Source of the DNA: Purshia tridentata
Taxonomy: Eukaryota; Streptophyta; Magnoliopsida; Rosales; Rosaceae
Assembly (NCBI GenBank): GCA_003254885.1
Contig: QANT01001456.1
Span: forward strand, 1-22,179
Reading direction: 5' to 3'
Length of the DNA: 22,179 nucleotides
The position numbers and the translations under genes were made by a program. The number at the start of each line of letters is the position of its first letter. Position 1 is the first letter of the stretch. Below the pieces are notes generated by a model, which did not search any database, had not been told where the DNA came from, and was given only the letters and a program-made list of their open reading frames with translations. Below are positions 21,530 through 22,179 of this stretch, in pieces.

Positions 21530-22179
21530 GGGTTCTCCAGGAAGGCATTTCTTCCAAACATAAATGGAAGAAATGGAAGTTGTGTTGGTAAGTTGGAAGA
21601 TGCTCAAGCCATTTGTAAAAATGATTCTGTTATTTATGCTTTGTATATAAAAACTACAAGCTCCGAATTCTTCCCAAGTCCTTTGAGATTTTAAAGAATT
21701 GTGTTATATTGGATTGAAAAAGATGACTTGTAGTTGTAACCATCTTTCTTATGCTTAGAATCATCAATTAGTCTTTGTACTTATGGCTGCCACTTGTAGT
21801 CGGTCTACCACTTGGTTTCTATTTTGGCCATGTGGCAATGGGTTTGGTTTAAACTTAACCAGTGAATGAGTCAGTGACCTTTATGCTAAAGTCTCGTGTA
21901 CCCCTTACTTCAAACCAAAGCAGAACACTAAAACAGAGAAAACTCATGACATTGACACACATGCTCTTCTCCTCCCATGGCGAGCTCCTCCTGCTCATGA
22001 CTACTGTTATGGGCTTAATTGTTTGGAAGCCCAATTTAGTCAAAATTTAAAATCATTTTCTTTAGGCCCAGGCTATACAGATCATCTTTTGTTGCTGAGT
22101 TGACCACTTTCTCATTTTTATTTTTTTTACCTTTTTGCCCCTTCAATAAAAAAAAAAACTTTCTCTTCCTCCCTTTCTC
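21530..22179. other. 3' flank of the transporter gene and right edge
   Basis: The first 150-200 bases should be the 3' untranslated region of the transporter gene (no perfect AATAAA is present; AT-rich runs near 21650 and 21700 could serve). Further right, GGGCTTAATTG and GAAGCCCAATT (about 22012-22035) form a 6-base-arm inverted repeat, TAGGCCCAGG follows at about 22063, and the window ends in a CT-rich tract. This resembles the promoter and leader of a further plus-strand gene, but no coding start is inside the window. Confidence 0.4.

Noticed and set aside
1..22179. CRISPR arrays, bacterial operons, rRNA, tRNA and known conserved plant miRNA sequences
   Set aside because: No regularly spaced repeats, no tRNA-like B-box with a matching cloverleaf, and no match by eye to the conserved plant miRNA sequences I could recall.

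Overview
This is nuclear DNA from a flowering plant, almost certainly a eudicot. It is AT-rich, with large intergenic gaps, and the genes have short exons, GT-AG introns and plant-type TATA boxes. The best-resolved proteins are most like plant families: a glutamate decarboxylase, an NPF8/PTR2-type peptide transporter, an XRI1-like protein and an eight-cysteine lipid-transfer protein. The presence of a MITE-like element of a kind I associate with rosids (perhaps Rosaceae) is only a weak hint of lineage. One N in a poly-A run and one probable homopolymer length error suggest a draft assembly.

Layout. Positions 1-6449 are mostly non-coding and AT-rich. The one candidate gene there is a 59-residue ORF at 1797-1976 in a GC-richer island with a good start context. 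Three multi-exon or compact genes follow on the minus strand: an XRI1-like gene (7718 down to 6450, four exons, frameshifted at a run of eight G in exon 4), a secreted lipid-transfer-type protein (10135 down to 9779) and a glutamate decarboxylase (13755 down to 11392, six exons, 487 residues). A 4.2 kb intergenic stretch (13756-17960) holds a cluster of GCCCA-type motifs, a ~200-bp-arm inverted repeat (about 16566-17009) and a MITE-like element (about 17049-17780). The plus-strand peptide transporter gene (17961-21529, five exons, 584 residues) comes next. The last 650 bp are its 3' flank and possibly the promoter of a gene beyond the window.

The genes do not form a pathway or operon; each seems to have its own promoter. 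GAD makes GABA from glutamate in the cytosol, the NPF protein imports di- and tripeptides with protons, the LTP-like protein is secreted, and XRI1-like proteins act in meiosis and DNA repair. I see no new multi-gene system. The points most worth a second look are the XRI1-like frameshift, the GAD tail that lacks a recognisable calmodulin-binding segment, the unlisted small ORF at 1797, and the long hairpin and MITE upstream of the transporter.
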